Of a DNA stretch of 64,000 bases, positions 46,904-58,279 are shown in pieces. Source of the stretch: Lepidurus packardi (taxonomy: Eukaryota > Arthropoda > Branchiopoda > Notostraca > Triopsidae). The stretch covers positions 728,375-792,374 of the forward strand of contig JAKZAN010000002.1 of NCBI GenBank assembly GCA_023053545.1, read 5' to 3'. The notes under the pieces were generated by a model. The model was not told the DNA's origin, ran no database searches, and worked only from the letters and a program-made list of their open reading frames with translations. The position numbers were made by a program, and so were the translations under genes. Numbering within the stretch: the first letter of the stretch is position 1; each line of letters opens with the position of its first letter.

Positions 46904-49692
46904 ATGGGTTCTAAGAGAAATTCGGGCCATTTCAAGAGGAAGAAAAAAAATCCCCGTGAGTACCTCCGTATTCAACGTGAAAAACTTGAACGGATAATTG
47001 TAGAGGAGAAAAAACAGTATAACCAGGTTAGTGATTAGTGACTTACTGAGTACTAGTCAATCCCTTGAAATTCATAACGCTAACTCCATTCTCCTAGGCG
47101 AACGGCATTACTGAACAAAGTAGCCCTGTGGCTGAACGAAGTAATGATGAAGATTTATTATCTGACGAAATTACTTCTGCAAGTTTTGACCAGGCGGAAA
47201 CTGAAGCAGTTCAGCTGAATATAGAGGAAGCTGCTTTCAGTCAACCTGAGTTGTTGCGTGGGGTGAAAGGCAGAAGAATAGTTGACTTAGGGCATGTCGT
47301 CCAGCTTACAGCACAAGTATTCTTGACTCATGGCGAATCATGCAAAGGTAGGTTAATTTTTCGCAGAGAATTGAGGAAAGGTTTTTTCACCGCATTATTT
47401 CTACGGTGCGATGCATGTCAAACTGAGTGGTATATTGATTCAGAGAGAGGCTTCAGAAAAATGACTAAGCCGAAGAAAAGGATGGCTACATCTGATGACG
47501 AAGAGGATATAATTTTGCCACCTAACAAGAAATTTTTATCCATAAACACTCTAATGACTTGGGGATTGGTAGCGGTGGGTGCTGGGCATCATGTTTTAGA
47601 GGAACTTTGCTCAGTCATTAGTGTACCTTGCATGACTAAAAAAACATTTTGTAAGAAGGAGCACTCCGTTGGTGAAATTTGGCACAAAGAAGTAGAAGAA
47701 GCAACGCGTGAAGCGATGGAAGAAGAGATAGAAGCTGCTATAGCTGCAGGCGACGTTGATGACGAAGGGTTCCCACTGATCACCGTTATCGGTGACGGTG
47801 GATGGTCCCAACGAAGTCACGGAACCCGCTATACAGCAAAATCTGGCGTGGGTGTGCTAATTGGTGCATATACAAACAAAGTACTATACGTTGACACTCG
47901 CAACAAGTTTTGTTCGGTTTGTACCAGAGCTGCCCGTTTACAACAAGCGCCAACACCCCATCAATGTTTTAAAAACTGGGACGGTCCCTCCACAGCTATG
48001 GAAGCGGACATCCTGAGCAAAGGAATAAGAGAATGTGAAAAAAAGTATAAGGTACGTATTTCTCATTTTATTGGGGACGGAGATTCTTCGACTTTCAATA
48101 AAATCTTGGCAACTACGCCTAGAAGTCAGAAGCTTCCCAAAAAAATCGAATGCGCCAATCACGTAATCAAGAATTACACAAAGAAGCTTTACTTGATTCA
48201 GGCCAAAAACATCAAGTACAGAAGGGTACTCGTGAAGTCCCTTATTTCGAAACTTACACGTGCTGCCCGAGGTGCGATAAAAAGAAATGCGCGAAATAAG
48301 GGTACCGCTGAGGACCTCTGCAAGGCCTTGGACAATGGTCCGAAGCATTACTTACTTGGGGACCACCGATCTTGCGAGAAACCCTTGCCCGGGAAGAAGG
48401 GCTGTGAGTTTGCTGGACAAAACAAGATAAGCAAGATAGATCCGAACCTCTACCGTGAAGTTTGTGCAGCACTTGATTACGTGAGAAAGAAAAGTCACAA
48501 TTTGTTAGAAGAGGTGACTACAAACGCAGCAGAGAGGTTCATGTCTAGTGTTGCCAAAATTGTTGGCGGAAAGCAAATTCTTCGCTCGCAAAGGGGAGCG
48601 TACACGCACCGCTGCTATGGTGCTGTGTTGAATTTCCTTTATGGGAGAGGATTTCATGTTCCCATTTTAAAGAAATATAAAGTTACTTCTCCTGTGCTTG
48701 ACGCATTTGAGTTAAAACACCTTGCAAGCACCAGAGCAGGAAGAGAGCGTTATTCTAGATCGTCTCAAGAACGGCAAAACACAGCAGTTTCTGCTGATGT
48801 TGTTCAGGGTGGAGAGCCTTCTGGAGGTTTGGACCTTCATTACGGAAACACAGACTTGGACCCTGATTCTCTTGAAAGAGAAGCAGATCGAATACGTCAT
48901 CTTCTGCAGCTTACATCAGAAGAAATTGTGTCACTGGAAGAAAAGACCCGCGCCCAGGGAAGTTGCCCTGAGTGGATAGAAGGTAGACGAAACAGAGTAA
49001 CTGCCTCGTTATTCGGGAAGGTTTGTAAATTGCGGGATTCTACTCCTCGCAAAAATGTTTTGAAAGCAATTATGCTCCCGTCCAGCTGGACTTCAGAAGC
49101 TACAGAGTACGGCAAGTGTAAAGAACCTGAAGCGAGGAAAGCGTACGAAAACTTAAAAAAAGTTACTGTCCAACCTTCCGGGCTATGGGTACACCCTGAA
49201 TACGGCTACTTGGGTGCATCTCCCGATGGTGTAGTCGAAAAGGATGGCTTGATTGAGATCAAGTGCCCAAGCAGTGCAAAAAACGCGGAAAACCTTTATG
49301 ACTTCGTTATTTCCGAAAAGAAACAGTCAATTGGACTACTGCCTGGCGAAAACCGCAAGCTAAGGATCAACAAGAACCACCACTACTACTACCAAATTCA
49401 AGGACAACTTGAAGTTACTGGTAGACAGTGGTGTGATTTTGTTGTATGGTGTCCAAATGACATGCATGTCGAAAGAATCAAACGGGATAGAGACTTTTGG
49501 AGCAAAGACATGTTTCCCAAACTGAAACGCTTCTTTGACGACAGCTTCCTACCTGAACTTGCGGACTCACGGCTACAACGAAGCGAAAATCCTCGCGAGC
49601 CCCAGTTTGTGTTAGACGCTATCTCACGAAGAACGAAAGTCCAGGCCAATAGACAAAAAAAGGGAAAGGAAAACAGAAAAAAAAGAAAATGA
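46904..49692 (+). CDS. Kolobok-like transposase fused to a YqaJ-type nuclease
   Basis: Two exons. The first, 46904-47026, starts ATG GGT (MGSKRNSGHFKRKKKNPREY) and ends CAG before GTTAGT. The 71-nt intron ends CTCCTAG; exon 2 is 47098-49692, in phase, for 905 residues. A Cys pair region (CDACQTEW) comes first. The transposase core has VIGDGGWSQRSHG (Asp near residue 274) and FIGDGDSSTFNK (Asp near 368) then ECANHVIKNYTKKL. The last third is a YqaJ/lambda-exonuclease-like fold: EWIEGRRNRVTAS, GASPDGVV, IEIKCPSS (Asp and ExK catalytic residues near 751-763) and YYYQIQGQLEVTG. The tail is Lys/Arg-rich, possibly a nuclear signal. In this family the nuclease presumably processes ends; that is inference. 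Confidence 0.85.
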
Positions 49693-50774
49693 GACATCAT
49701 TTTCGTATTTCATGTCTAAATGCAAACTTTTGACGCTACTTTATTTTTTCCCAATGTAATTACGTTTATTATGTCACTGTAAATAAAGAACACATATGTT
49801 CGATCTTTTAGCACGTTTTACTGGTACTGTGAACGCAAAATCATTACGTGGTCGTAATAAATATTTTATATTACAGGTTGTCAACTAATGCCTTTGGCGA
49901 ATCACCTCTGTAATGAGTATTTTTTTTAAACAATTCACTTCAACAGGGTTACAAAGAATATAAAGGCGTGCGGCAGGAAATCTTATAATATCTACGTTCA
50001 ACATATAAGTCAATTGAGTTTGGCTCACACCTGTAAAATGTGAAGAAGTTTGGTCACTGGGATGCTAGATGCGTAGTTCACGTCGAATATTTTTTTAAAT
50101 GATAAGCGCAATGCTGTTTTGCGAACTACTTGTGGTAAGCCTAGTTATTTTTTCTCATTTTAGTAATAAAAAATTATTTAATTCATGTCTTGTCATAGTG
50201 TCAACATTATCTACACAAACCCACTAGAAAGACACATATTTCAATCGGGCGTACAATTGAGACGTAAGTTTAGAAGATGCCCAACTCCACGTCAAAAGAA
50301 TGGCAGATTTCTTCTTATATCCCATCGTTAGGCTTATGGAACTATAATTTTGGAAATGAGTCTTTTTCTTGCTTTATCGAAAATGTGTCAAGGGAAGCAA
50401 CTATTTTATATTACTATTAGACTACTTGCAACTGGAACTGCATACCAATGTGATCCACCCTTAATTAGAAAACTTTTATTGTAAAACTGAATGAATTTTT
50501 TTAACTGAAAACTCGTGTAGCTTCGTTATTGTTTACAAAGTAAGTCCCACCCTGAGGAGTGGTGACGTCGGCCGTCAACGGTTGTTCTTGAAGAAAAGAG
50601 AATTCTAGGGGAAATGTTTTGTAGAGAAGGCGTGCCATAGGCATTATCAACTATCCCTTCCTTCAAGGCCAATCCTTCATTCATATAGCCCGCTGTTTTC
50701 TTGCACCGACTGCAAACTTTTCCTATTCCCCCACATGGCAAATTGGCACCACTGTATAGGGAGCTAAATTATTA
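49693..50774. other. 3' non-coding part of the Kolobok-like element
   Basis: AATAAA at 49782-49787 is the likely transposase poly(A) signal. The rest is AT-rich; a 71-codon minus frame at 50526-50741 shows no domain. Confidence 0.5.
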
Positions 50775-51053
50775 AAATTCGGGGGCTGATTTCATAAAAA
50801 CTACTCGTCCGATGTATTTTTTTTAAATTGTAAAAAATCTAGAAATAAAATATCTACTGCAAGTGATGGCCCGATTTCCAATTTTTCGGTTATTTAGAAA
50901 TTCCCAAAACTTTGCCTTCAATTTTTTAGTTAAATTACATAATTTTTTAAAAAAAACTCGATCACTTGCAGTAGATGTTTTTCTGATCGATTTTTTGTTA
51001 TATGTATCATTTTAATCGGTTGAGTAGTTTTTAAGATATCAGCCCCCGAATTT
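50775..51053. repeat. Subterminal foldback in the Kolobok-like element
   Basis: Arms of about 100 bp, 50775-50875 and 50950-51053, are imperfect inverted copies: both contain AAATTCGGGGGCTGAT, AAAAACTACTC and ATCTACTGCAAGTGAT in order. The loop is about 75 nt. It may be a nested MITE or a transposase-binding structure. Confidence 0.8.
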
Positions 51054-51944
51054 CCCCATGTTATTCACCCATAAGAGGGTTCTGTATACCGGGGCCTTAA
51101 TGCCCGCTTCAATGGCCGCTCGCAGCAGCCCCTCCTGATGGGGGTTCCTTCCCCTATGTCCTCCCCTCCATCTGCCCCGCCCTCCGCGCTTAGACAGGCC
51201 TGGGATGGCGCTGGCGGCCGGCGTGGCGGCGGCAGCAGGCGTGGGGGCGGCAGCAGGCGTAGGGGCGACAGCAGCAGGCGTGGGGGCGGCAGGCGGGGTG
51301 GGGGCGGCAGGCGGGGCGACGGCAGCAGGCGGGGCGACGGCAGGCGGGGCGACGGCAGGCGGGGTGACGGTTTCCATCTGGATAGTTAACAAAAGAAACA
51401 AGAAACGAGTTTTTGTATTAGCTTTCGAAATATGCAAGGTTTGTGATAATTACGTCTAAAAAATATTAAAAATAGCGAAATGAAGCGGGAAATTATTGAC
51501 AATTCAAGAATGAACAAAAAGAGACACTAAGAACCGCAAGAACTTCAATATAAATTCAACCAATGCTTACTTTTCAATCAACCTTACTAATTCAACCAAT
51601 ACTTTCTCCCTTGTTGGATTTGGACTGAATAAGAAGCTTCTAAAGTTGGCAACTTATATAGGGCTGCTCGAACTGCTCTTGTCTTACCTTCCCACGCTGT
51701 ATAGGTCCGCTAAAACAAAAAACTCATAACTCTCGATGGATTTTTTGACAGGAAGGGTAGCAACGTCTGCAAAATCTTTTCTGATCATTTTAACGGCTTT
51801 CCTTACTTTTTCTATTGCCCACACCCAATAACAGCGAAATGAAAATGTTGCCTATAGCGAAATGTTGCCTATAGTCGCTCCGGGTTTCGGCTTTTCGAGG
51901 CTTTGCCGCCTAGTCGCTCCGGGTTTAGGCTTTTAGGCAAAAAG

Positions 51945-52816
51945 TCAGTACTGCTCACCGTGTACTCCCTTCCTGTCTTCTCTTCCCACGGTACGTAGGC
52001 TACACAATCGCTTTTCAGTTGTTCCTTTTTTGTCGTACTCTTCCTTCTTTTGCTCAATGTATTGCTTGCACTGATCCATGTCGCCGTCAACCTGATCAGA
52101 TGGTGTTACGGGTATCGATGTCAACTGATCTAAGAACTTTAGGATCGCGGTGTGTATTCGATTACCATACTTAGTGACTGAGCGGAGGCCGTAGCGGACG
52201 AGATAGTACAAGAACCGTTCAAGAAAGCGTACCTTTTGGCTGGTTGCAACGCACGCGACAGTCCCTTCAGGTGTGCCTCCAAGATACTTGATGATTCTAG
52301 ATCGGATGCGAGCTGTGTTACCTCCGCTGCTGTCGCCTGCGAAGACGACGTGGAGATGTGATCCGTGGTCGAAGGTGACGAAGCTCGGGACTGTTTTGTA
52401 GGCTTTGGCTGCTTTGGCCCTCCAGTCTCTGGTCTGTTGGGACTTGAAGATCGTGAACGTGTTGAGGATCTTCCCTGTTCCATCTCCTCCTCCGACTCCG
52501 AAATTTTCCGTTTGAGCCGCTCGGCATTCTTCTTCTGCATTGCTCTCGCCTTCGCTTGCCGTATCGCCCGTAGTTCGTCTTCCAATTCTTTCGTTGACTT
52601 GGCCGGTTTCGATTCTCTCTGCGGACCCTCTTGCGCGTTTAATCTCCCTCCAGCTAGCTTCGAGCACATCACCGTCTGCATTATCCTCCAAGGTTTCTCC
52701 ATCTTGTTGTTCGCTATCAGATGCATTGTCTCGTTCTTGTTCTTCGTAAGTGCTAGTATTAGGTCCTGAAGATCCTCTGTCAAGTAATAGGTCGGTTCGC
52801 TTTCTTTTGAGCCCAA
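51945..52816 (-). CDS. HUH-like overlapping frames, unit 6
   Basis: Frames 52816-52139 and 52691-51945, identical proteins; untouched by the insertion. Confidence 0.45.
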
Positions 52817-54508
52817 GGTGTTAGAACTTCAAGAACTTCAATATAAATTCAACCAATGCTTAAAAAGTGCTTACTTTCTCCCTTGTTGGATTTGGACTGA
52901 ATAAGAAGCTTCTAAAGTTGGCAACTTATATAGGGCTGCTCGAACTGCTCTTGTCTTACCTTCCCACGCTGTATAGGTCCGCTAAAACAAAAAACTCATA
53001 ACTCTCGATGGATTTTTTGACAGGAAGGGTAGCAACGTCTGCAAAATCTTTTCTGATCATTTTAACGGCTTTCCTTACTTTTTCAATTGCCCACACCCAA
53101 TAACAGCGAAATGAAGCTTGAAATTTAGCGAAAACTAAAAGAATTAATAAAGGAAACTCTAAAGATCGCAAAACTAAATACAACTTTGTAGGCTGCTAGG
53201 TGGTTGCCTAGTCGCTCCGGGTTTCGGCTTTTCGAGGTTTTGCCGCCTAGTCTCTCCGGGTTTAGGCTTTTAGGCAAAAAGTCAGTACTGCTCACCGTGT
53301 ACTCCCTTTCTGTCTTCGATTCCCACGGTACGTTAGGCTACACAATCTTTTCTGCTTTTTCCAGAATCTTCCTTACTTTTGCTATTGCCCCGCACCCACT
53401 ACTTGTTTTTAGGCTTTTCTACCTCATACTTTGTCTTCCATATTTGGCTATAATTAAGATGAGTAAGTTTTATATGGAGAATTTGCCATGCGGTTTAATA
53501 GTCTTGAACAGAAGAAGACACTACATAGCTGACGGGCTATGTGTCTTTTCTGTTTACCGTTTAAAAAAATACTATCAAATAAATAAAAACTGATACAAAT
53601 AAGAATTATAAGAACTGGTACTGATAAAGAAGCTATATATACAAAGATAAATACTTATACAATATATACTACTGCAATAACTAATATGAAGATAACTTAC
53701 GCCAAATCAACTGGTGCCATATTTAAGCTATATAAAAAAATCGCTTCGGCAACACCGATTCCAGAGTTTCCTAATCGGAAATTCTAAGTTGCCCTCTTTT
53801 GACCCATTCTGAGTTGTCCTCTCTATTGACTTCCTGATTTTGTTCCTTCATTTATCCCTTAGAAGCCAGCATTGACTTAACTTAACCAGCACTTCCTAGA
53901 CTTTTTGAAAAACAGCCTCCAATACCCTATAGGAGATTATCTCTGGCGTATATATAAAGTGGAATCAGCATCAGCAAAAGATGTAATTCTTCGCCAGCGC
54001 TCACGCAATCTACGCAAGCTCTTGTAAAAGTAGCAAAGTAAAACAATGGAATAAACTATGGAATCAGGATAGGTACCAAGAGTTTTTCGAGCAATCACAC
54101 AATCTACTCGAGCTCTTGTAAAAAGTAGTCTAGTAAAACAAGTTCCTTTAACTAATCTAAACGCCCTACATTTGTCATTGTAATTCTTGCGATCGTAATC
54201 GTCATGCAGCTTACTTAAAGTTAATCATGGTTGCTGCCTGACTTTGGTAGTTAGATAATGCACTCCAAAAGAACCTGGTCTATTCATTAAAACAACACAG
54301 GAACCTTTTTTTTCCAAAGCCAAAACCGTCGGAGCTTATATACGGGTAGTGTTGCGTACAGGCTTGTTACAGACATATTTAACTAATAAAAAAAAGTAAA
54401 CTTATCATCTTCAAAGGCATGTCCTGCATTGCGATTTTAAAAGAACAAAATAACAAGATGGCTGTCGAGAATATGACTTTTGTATTGATGATTGATTTGG
54501 GAAGGGAA

Positions 54509-55031
54509 TTAAGGGAGGGGCTTGGTTCGACACTGGGCGGCACGATGCCCGTTCCGCCCGCACGAATGGCAGCGGCCACGGAAGCGACTATAACAAGAAA
54601 GGTAATCAGAATAAATTAATTAAAAAGCTAATTATTTACTTGGCTTCCGGGCCATTGCTACTGGCCGCTTCAATGGCCGCTTTAATGCCCGCTTCAATGG
54701 CCGCTCGCAGCAGCCCCTCCTGATGGGGGTTCCTTCCCCTATGTCCTCCCCTCCATCTGCCCCGCCCTCCGCGCTTAGACAGGCCTGGGATGGCGCTGGC
54801 GGCCGGCGTGGCGGCGGCAGCAGGCGTGGGGGCGGCAGCAGGCGTAGGGGCGACAGCAGCAGGCGTGGGGGCGGCAGGCGGGGTGGGGGCGGCAGGCGGG
54901 GCGACGGCAGCAGGCGGGGCGACGGCAGCAGGCGGGGCGACGGCAGCAGGCGGGGCGACGGCAGCAGGCGGGGCGACGGCAGGCGGGGCGACGGCAGGCG
55001 GGGCGACGGCAGGCGGGGTGACGGTTTCCAT
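54509..55031 (-). CDS. Ala/Pro-RGG-zinc-knuckle gene, unit 7
   Basis: Exons 55031-54640 and 54587-54509, 156 residues predicted, the longest copy. Confidence 0.6.
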
Positions 55032-55598
55032 CTGGATAGTTAACAAAAGAAACAAGAAACGAGTTTTTGTATTAGCTTTCGAAATATGCAAGGTTTGTGA
55101 TAATTACGTCTAAAAAATATTAAAAATAGCGAAATGAAGCGGGAAATTATTGACAATTCAAGAATGAACAAAAAGAGACACTAAGAACCGCAAGAACTTC
55201 AATATAAATTCAACCAATGCTTACTTTTCAATCAACCTTACTAATTCAACCAATACTTTCTCCCTTGTTGGATTTGGACTGAATAAGAAGCTTCTAAAGT
55301 TGGCAACTTATATAGGGCTGCTCGAACTGCTCTTGTCTTACCTTCCCACGCTGTATAGGTCCGCTAAAACAAAAAACTCATAACTCTCGATGGATTTTTT
55401 GACAGGAAGGGTAGCAACGTCTGCAAAATCTTTTCTGATCATTTTAACGGCTTTCCTTACTTTTTCTATTGCCCACACCCAATAACAGCGAAATGAAAAT
55501 GTTGCCTATAGCGAAATGTTGCCTATAGTCGCTCCGGGTTTCGGCTTTTCGAGGCTTTGCCGCCTAGTCGCTCCGGGTTTAGGCTTTTAGGCAAAAAG

Positions 55599-56470
55599 TC
55601 AGTACTGCTCACCGTGTACTCCCTTCCTGTCTTCTCTTCCCACGGTACGTAGGCTACACAATCGCTTTTCAGTTGTTCCTTTTTTGTCGTACTCTTCCTT
55701 CTTTTGCTCAATGTATTGCTTGCACTGATCCATGTCGCCTTCAACCTGATCAGATGGTGTTACGGGTATCGATGTCAACTGATCTAAGAACTTTAGGATC
55801 GCGGTGTGTATTCGATTACCATACTTAGTGACTGAGCGGAGGCCGTAGCGGACGAGATAGTACAAGAACCGTTCAAGAAAGCGTACCTTTTGGCTGGTTG
55901 CAACGCACGCGACAGTCCCTTCAGGTGTGCCTCCAAGATACTTGATGATTCTAGATCGGATGCGAGCTGTGTTACCTCCGCTGCTGTCGCCTGCGAAGAC
56001 GACGTGGAGATGTGATCCGTGGTCGAAGGTGACGAAGCTCGGGACTGTTTTGTAGGCTTTGGCTGCTTTGGCCCTCCAGTCTCTGGTCTGTTGGGACTTG
56101 AAGATCGTGAACGTGTTGAGGATCTTCCCTGTTCCATCTCCTCCTCCGACTCCGAAATTTTCCGTTTGAGCCGCTCGGCATTCTTCTTCTGCATTGCTCT
56201 CGCCTTCGCTTGCCGTATCGCCCGTAGTTCGTCTTCCAATTCTTTCGTTGACTTGGCCGGTTTCGATTCTCTCTGCGGACCCTCTTGCGCGTTTAATCTC
56301 CCTCCAGCTAGCTTCGAGCACATCACCGTCTGCATTATCCTCCAAGGTTTCTCCATCTTGTTGTTCGCTATCAGATGCATTGTCTCGTTCTTGTTCTTCG
56401 TAAGTGCTAGTATTAGGTCCTGAAGATCCTCTGTCAAGTAATAGGTCGGTTCGCTTTCTTTTGAGCCCAA
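55599..56470 (-). CDS. HUH-like overlapping frames, unit 7
   Basis: Frames 56470-55793 and 56345-55599. One Asp-to-Glu change relative to the other units, near the C-terminus of the HUH frame. Confidence 0.45.
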
Positions 56471-57127
56471 GGTGTTAGAACTTCAAGAACTTCAATATAA
56501 ATTCAACCAATGCTTAAAAAGTGCTTACTTTCTCCCTTGCTGGATTTGGACTGAATAAGAAGCTTCTAAAGTTGGCAACTTATATAGGGCTGCTCGAACT
56601 GCTCTTGTCTTACCTTCCCACGCTGTATAGGTCCGCTAAAACAAAAAACTCATAACTCTCGATGGATTTTTTGACAGGAAGGGTAGCAACGTCTGCAAAA
56701 TCTTTTCTGATCATTTTAACGGCTTTCCTTACTTTTTCAATTGCCCACACCCAATAACAGCGAAATGAAGCTTGAAATTTAGCGAAAACTAAAAGAATTA
56801 ATAAAGGAAACTCTAAAGATCGCAAAACTAAATACAACTTTGTAGACTGCTAGGTGGTTGCCTAGTCGCTCCGGGTTTCGGCTTTTCGAGGTTTTGCCGC
56901 CTAGTCTCTCCGGGTTTAGGCTTTTAGGCAAAAAGTCAGTACTGCTCACCGTGTACTCCCTTTCTGTCTTCGATTCCCACGGTACGTTAGGCTACACAAT
57001 CTTTTCTGCTTTTTCCAGAATCTTCCTTACTTTTGCTATTGCCCCGCACCCACTACTTGTTTTTAGGCTTTTCTACCTCATACTTTGTCTTCCATATTTG
57101 GCTATAATTAAGATGAGTAAGTTTTAT

Positions 57128-57227
57128 NNNNNNNNNNNNNNNNNNNNNNNNNNNNNNNNNNNNNNNNNNNNNNNNNNNNNNNNNNNNNNNNNNNNNNNNN
57201 NNNNNNNNNNNNNNNNNNNNNNNNNNN
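57128..57227. other. Assembly gap of exactly 100 N
   Basis: A round-number run of N, the usual scaffold placeholder for unknown distance. The sequence on its two sides belongs to two unrelated tandem arrays. Confidence 0.98.
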
Positions 57228-58166
57228 ATGAGCCCTCACCCCAGAAGTATTATAGGCCGCCCAATCCGCCTTCTCTTTTTCGTCCAATGATTCTGCATGA
57301 TATAACAACCCCAAGTAAGCAAATTTTGGGAAGTTAGAGACTTGAAGAGCTGGGTGTAATGTAGCAGTCATTCCTCGGAACGGCTGCCCGTGAATCATAG
57401 CCATGGCGTTGTCCAATGCCGTTGCCTCAGCTTCAAAATTTGTACTGAGGGGGGTTTGTTCGTTGAGGGTGGCTGTACGTACTAGTCCTGCAAATGTGAG
57501 GGTTGAAAGGTGAACGTATGAGAACACTAATCTCAAACCATCAAGAATAGCAACTCCCCATGGGGTCATGCCCGGAACCAACCGAAGAGCTTCTAGTGTG
57601 ACCATCGTGTCTTTAGTTACTTCTAAGGAGTATAACATTAAGGAATCACGACCAATTGTCATCCCTAGTGCGGTTGTTACTGACCCATCTACATCCCCGG
57701 GGGCTACCCCCAGTGTTCCGTAAATTAGACGGAATTGAGTTAGCTCAAGGGTTTCTTGCCCAGCATTAGCAGAGCAAGCTTTGTAGCGACCATATAATTG
57801 AGTGGTGATCGTGTTGTCCCGAGTATACCCGGAGACAAAACACATAATCGCGGTCTTGGCATAGAATGCTTTAGTAAATTGCACTCTATTAACAATTACA
57901 GTTCCCTCCTCCGGGGCACCCCGAGATGTCTCTGCTGTCTGGTAGTTATATTGTTGAAACAACCGTCGAAACTCCGGAAGTACATACGGAAATAGATGAA
58001 GTAGTGTGCTCAAGATTTTCTCTACTTGAGTTACATTAGGACACAGCAATAGAGCATCAAGTTGTCGATCATTGCAGAGGAAAAACACCGATCGAGAATC
58101 AACTAACCCAACATTATTTATGTAAGAATGTGCTTTTATTCTCCCGCTTGTTTTTGAGTACCCCAC
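57228..58166 (-). CDS. Nucleoprotein-like EVE frame, copy 1 (partial, enters gap)
   Basis: 313 codons before the gap; closest to copy 4 at a shared Asn (TNFEAEA rather than TDFEAEA). A fossil RNA-virus copy. Confidence 0.5.
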
Positions 58167-58199
58167 CTATATTCTCCCGAGAACACTAGATGTCGCCCT

Positions 58200-58225
58200 C
58201 CACATGCATGAAGCCATGCATGTGG
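58200..58225. repeat. Perfect palindrome between tRNA and frame
   Basis: Arms CCACATGCATG and CATGCATGTGG around AAGC. Also at 59961-59986, 61721-61746 and 63481-63506. Confidence 0.85.
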
Positions 58226-58279
58226 CTGATTAGTCCGCTATTGCCCAATACTGTGAATCCCCTTATTATGTACGACTGG

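Larger units (their letters stand above)
45405..51096 (+). mobile_element. Complete Kolobok-like DNA transposon, TTAA target
   Basis: 5692 bp. The left end GGCCCCGGTATACACATG and right end (reverse complement GGCCCCGGTATACAGAAC) share a 14-bp terminal inverted repeat. TTAA at 45401-45404 and 51097-51100 is duplicated relative to the single TTAA of the other array units, proving the insertion. It carries a spliced transposase-YqaJ gene and a divergent second gene, both intact. TTAA targeting is shared by Kolobok and piggyBac, but the protein is not piggyBac-like and Kolobok is my best assignment. An intact copy inside a nearly identical array implies a recent jump. Confidence 0.9.
45228..51377 (-). 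pseudogene. Ala/Pro-RGG-zinc-knuckle gene, unit 6, interrupted
   Basis: The large exon is split by the Kolobok-like insertion at a TTAA: 51377-51101 on one side, 45404-45359 on the other, with the knuckle exon at 45306-45228. Confidence 0.6.
45069..54346 (-). repeat. Array unit 6, split by a DNA transposon
   Basis: Unit halves 45069-45404 and 51097-54346. Without the insert and one TTAA copy the unit is 3582 bp. Confidence 0.85.
27130..57127 (-). repeat. Tandem array of seven ~3.57-kb units with HUH-like and zinc-knuckle genes
   Basis: The anchor TAGTGTTGCGTACAGGCTTG recurs at 27130, 30723, 34293, 37896, 41514, 45069 and 54347, giving periods of 3593, 3570, 3603, 3618, 3555 and (after removing a 5.7-kb insertion) 3582 bp. 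Units are nearly identical, differing mainly in the length of a GGCGGGGCGACGGCA-type repeat. Minus-strand order within a unit: stem-loop, cassette B'-A', overlapping HUH-like frames, cassette B-A, then the Ala/Pro-RGG-zinc-knuckle gene. No SF3 helicase, capsid gene or reverse transcriptase is recognisable. A parvovirus-derived fossil repeat is the leading guess; a non-viral HUH element is the alternative. Confidence 0.85.
54347..57127 (-). repeat. Array unit 7, cut by the assembly gap
   Basis: 2781 bp present. It has an extra CAT near 54405 and the longest Ala/Pro repeat. The stem-loop and right part would lie beyond 57127. Confidence 0.85.

Noticed and set aside
45405-51096. piggyBac identity for the TTAA element
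   Set aside because: The protein carries a Mutator/Kolobok-type core plus a YqaJ nuclease and no piggyBac DDD signature; the ends do not begin CCYT.
27130-57127. CRISPR or simple satellite explanation for the 3.6-kb array
   Set aside because: Units are kilobases long with genes, promoters and introns; no spacer-repeat structure.
27130-57127. Helitron explanation for the HUH signature
   Set aside because: No Helitron helicase, no CTRR end with hairpin, and the Tyr context does not look like RepHel.
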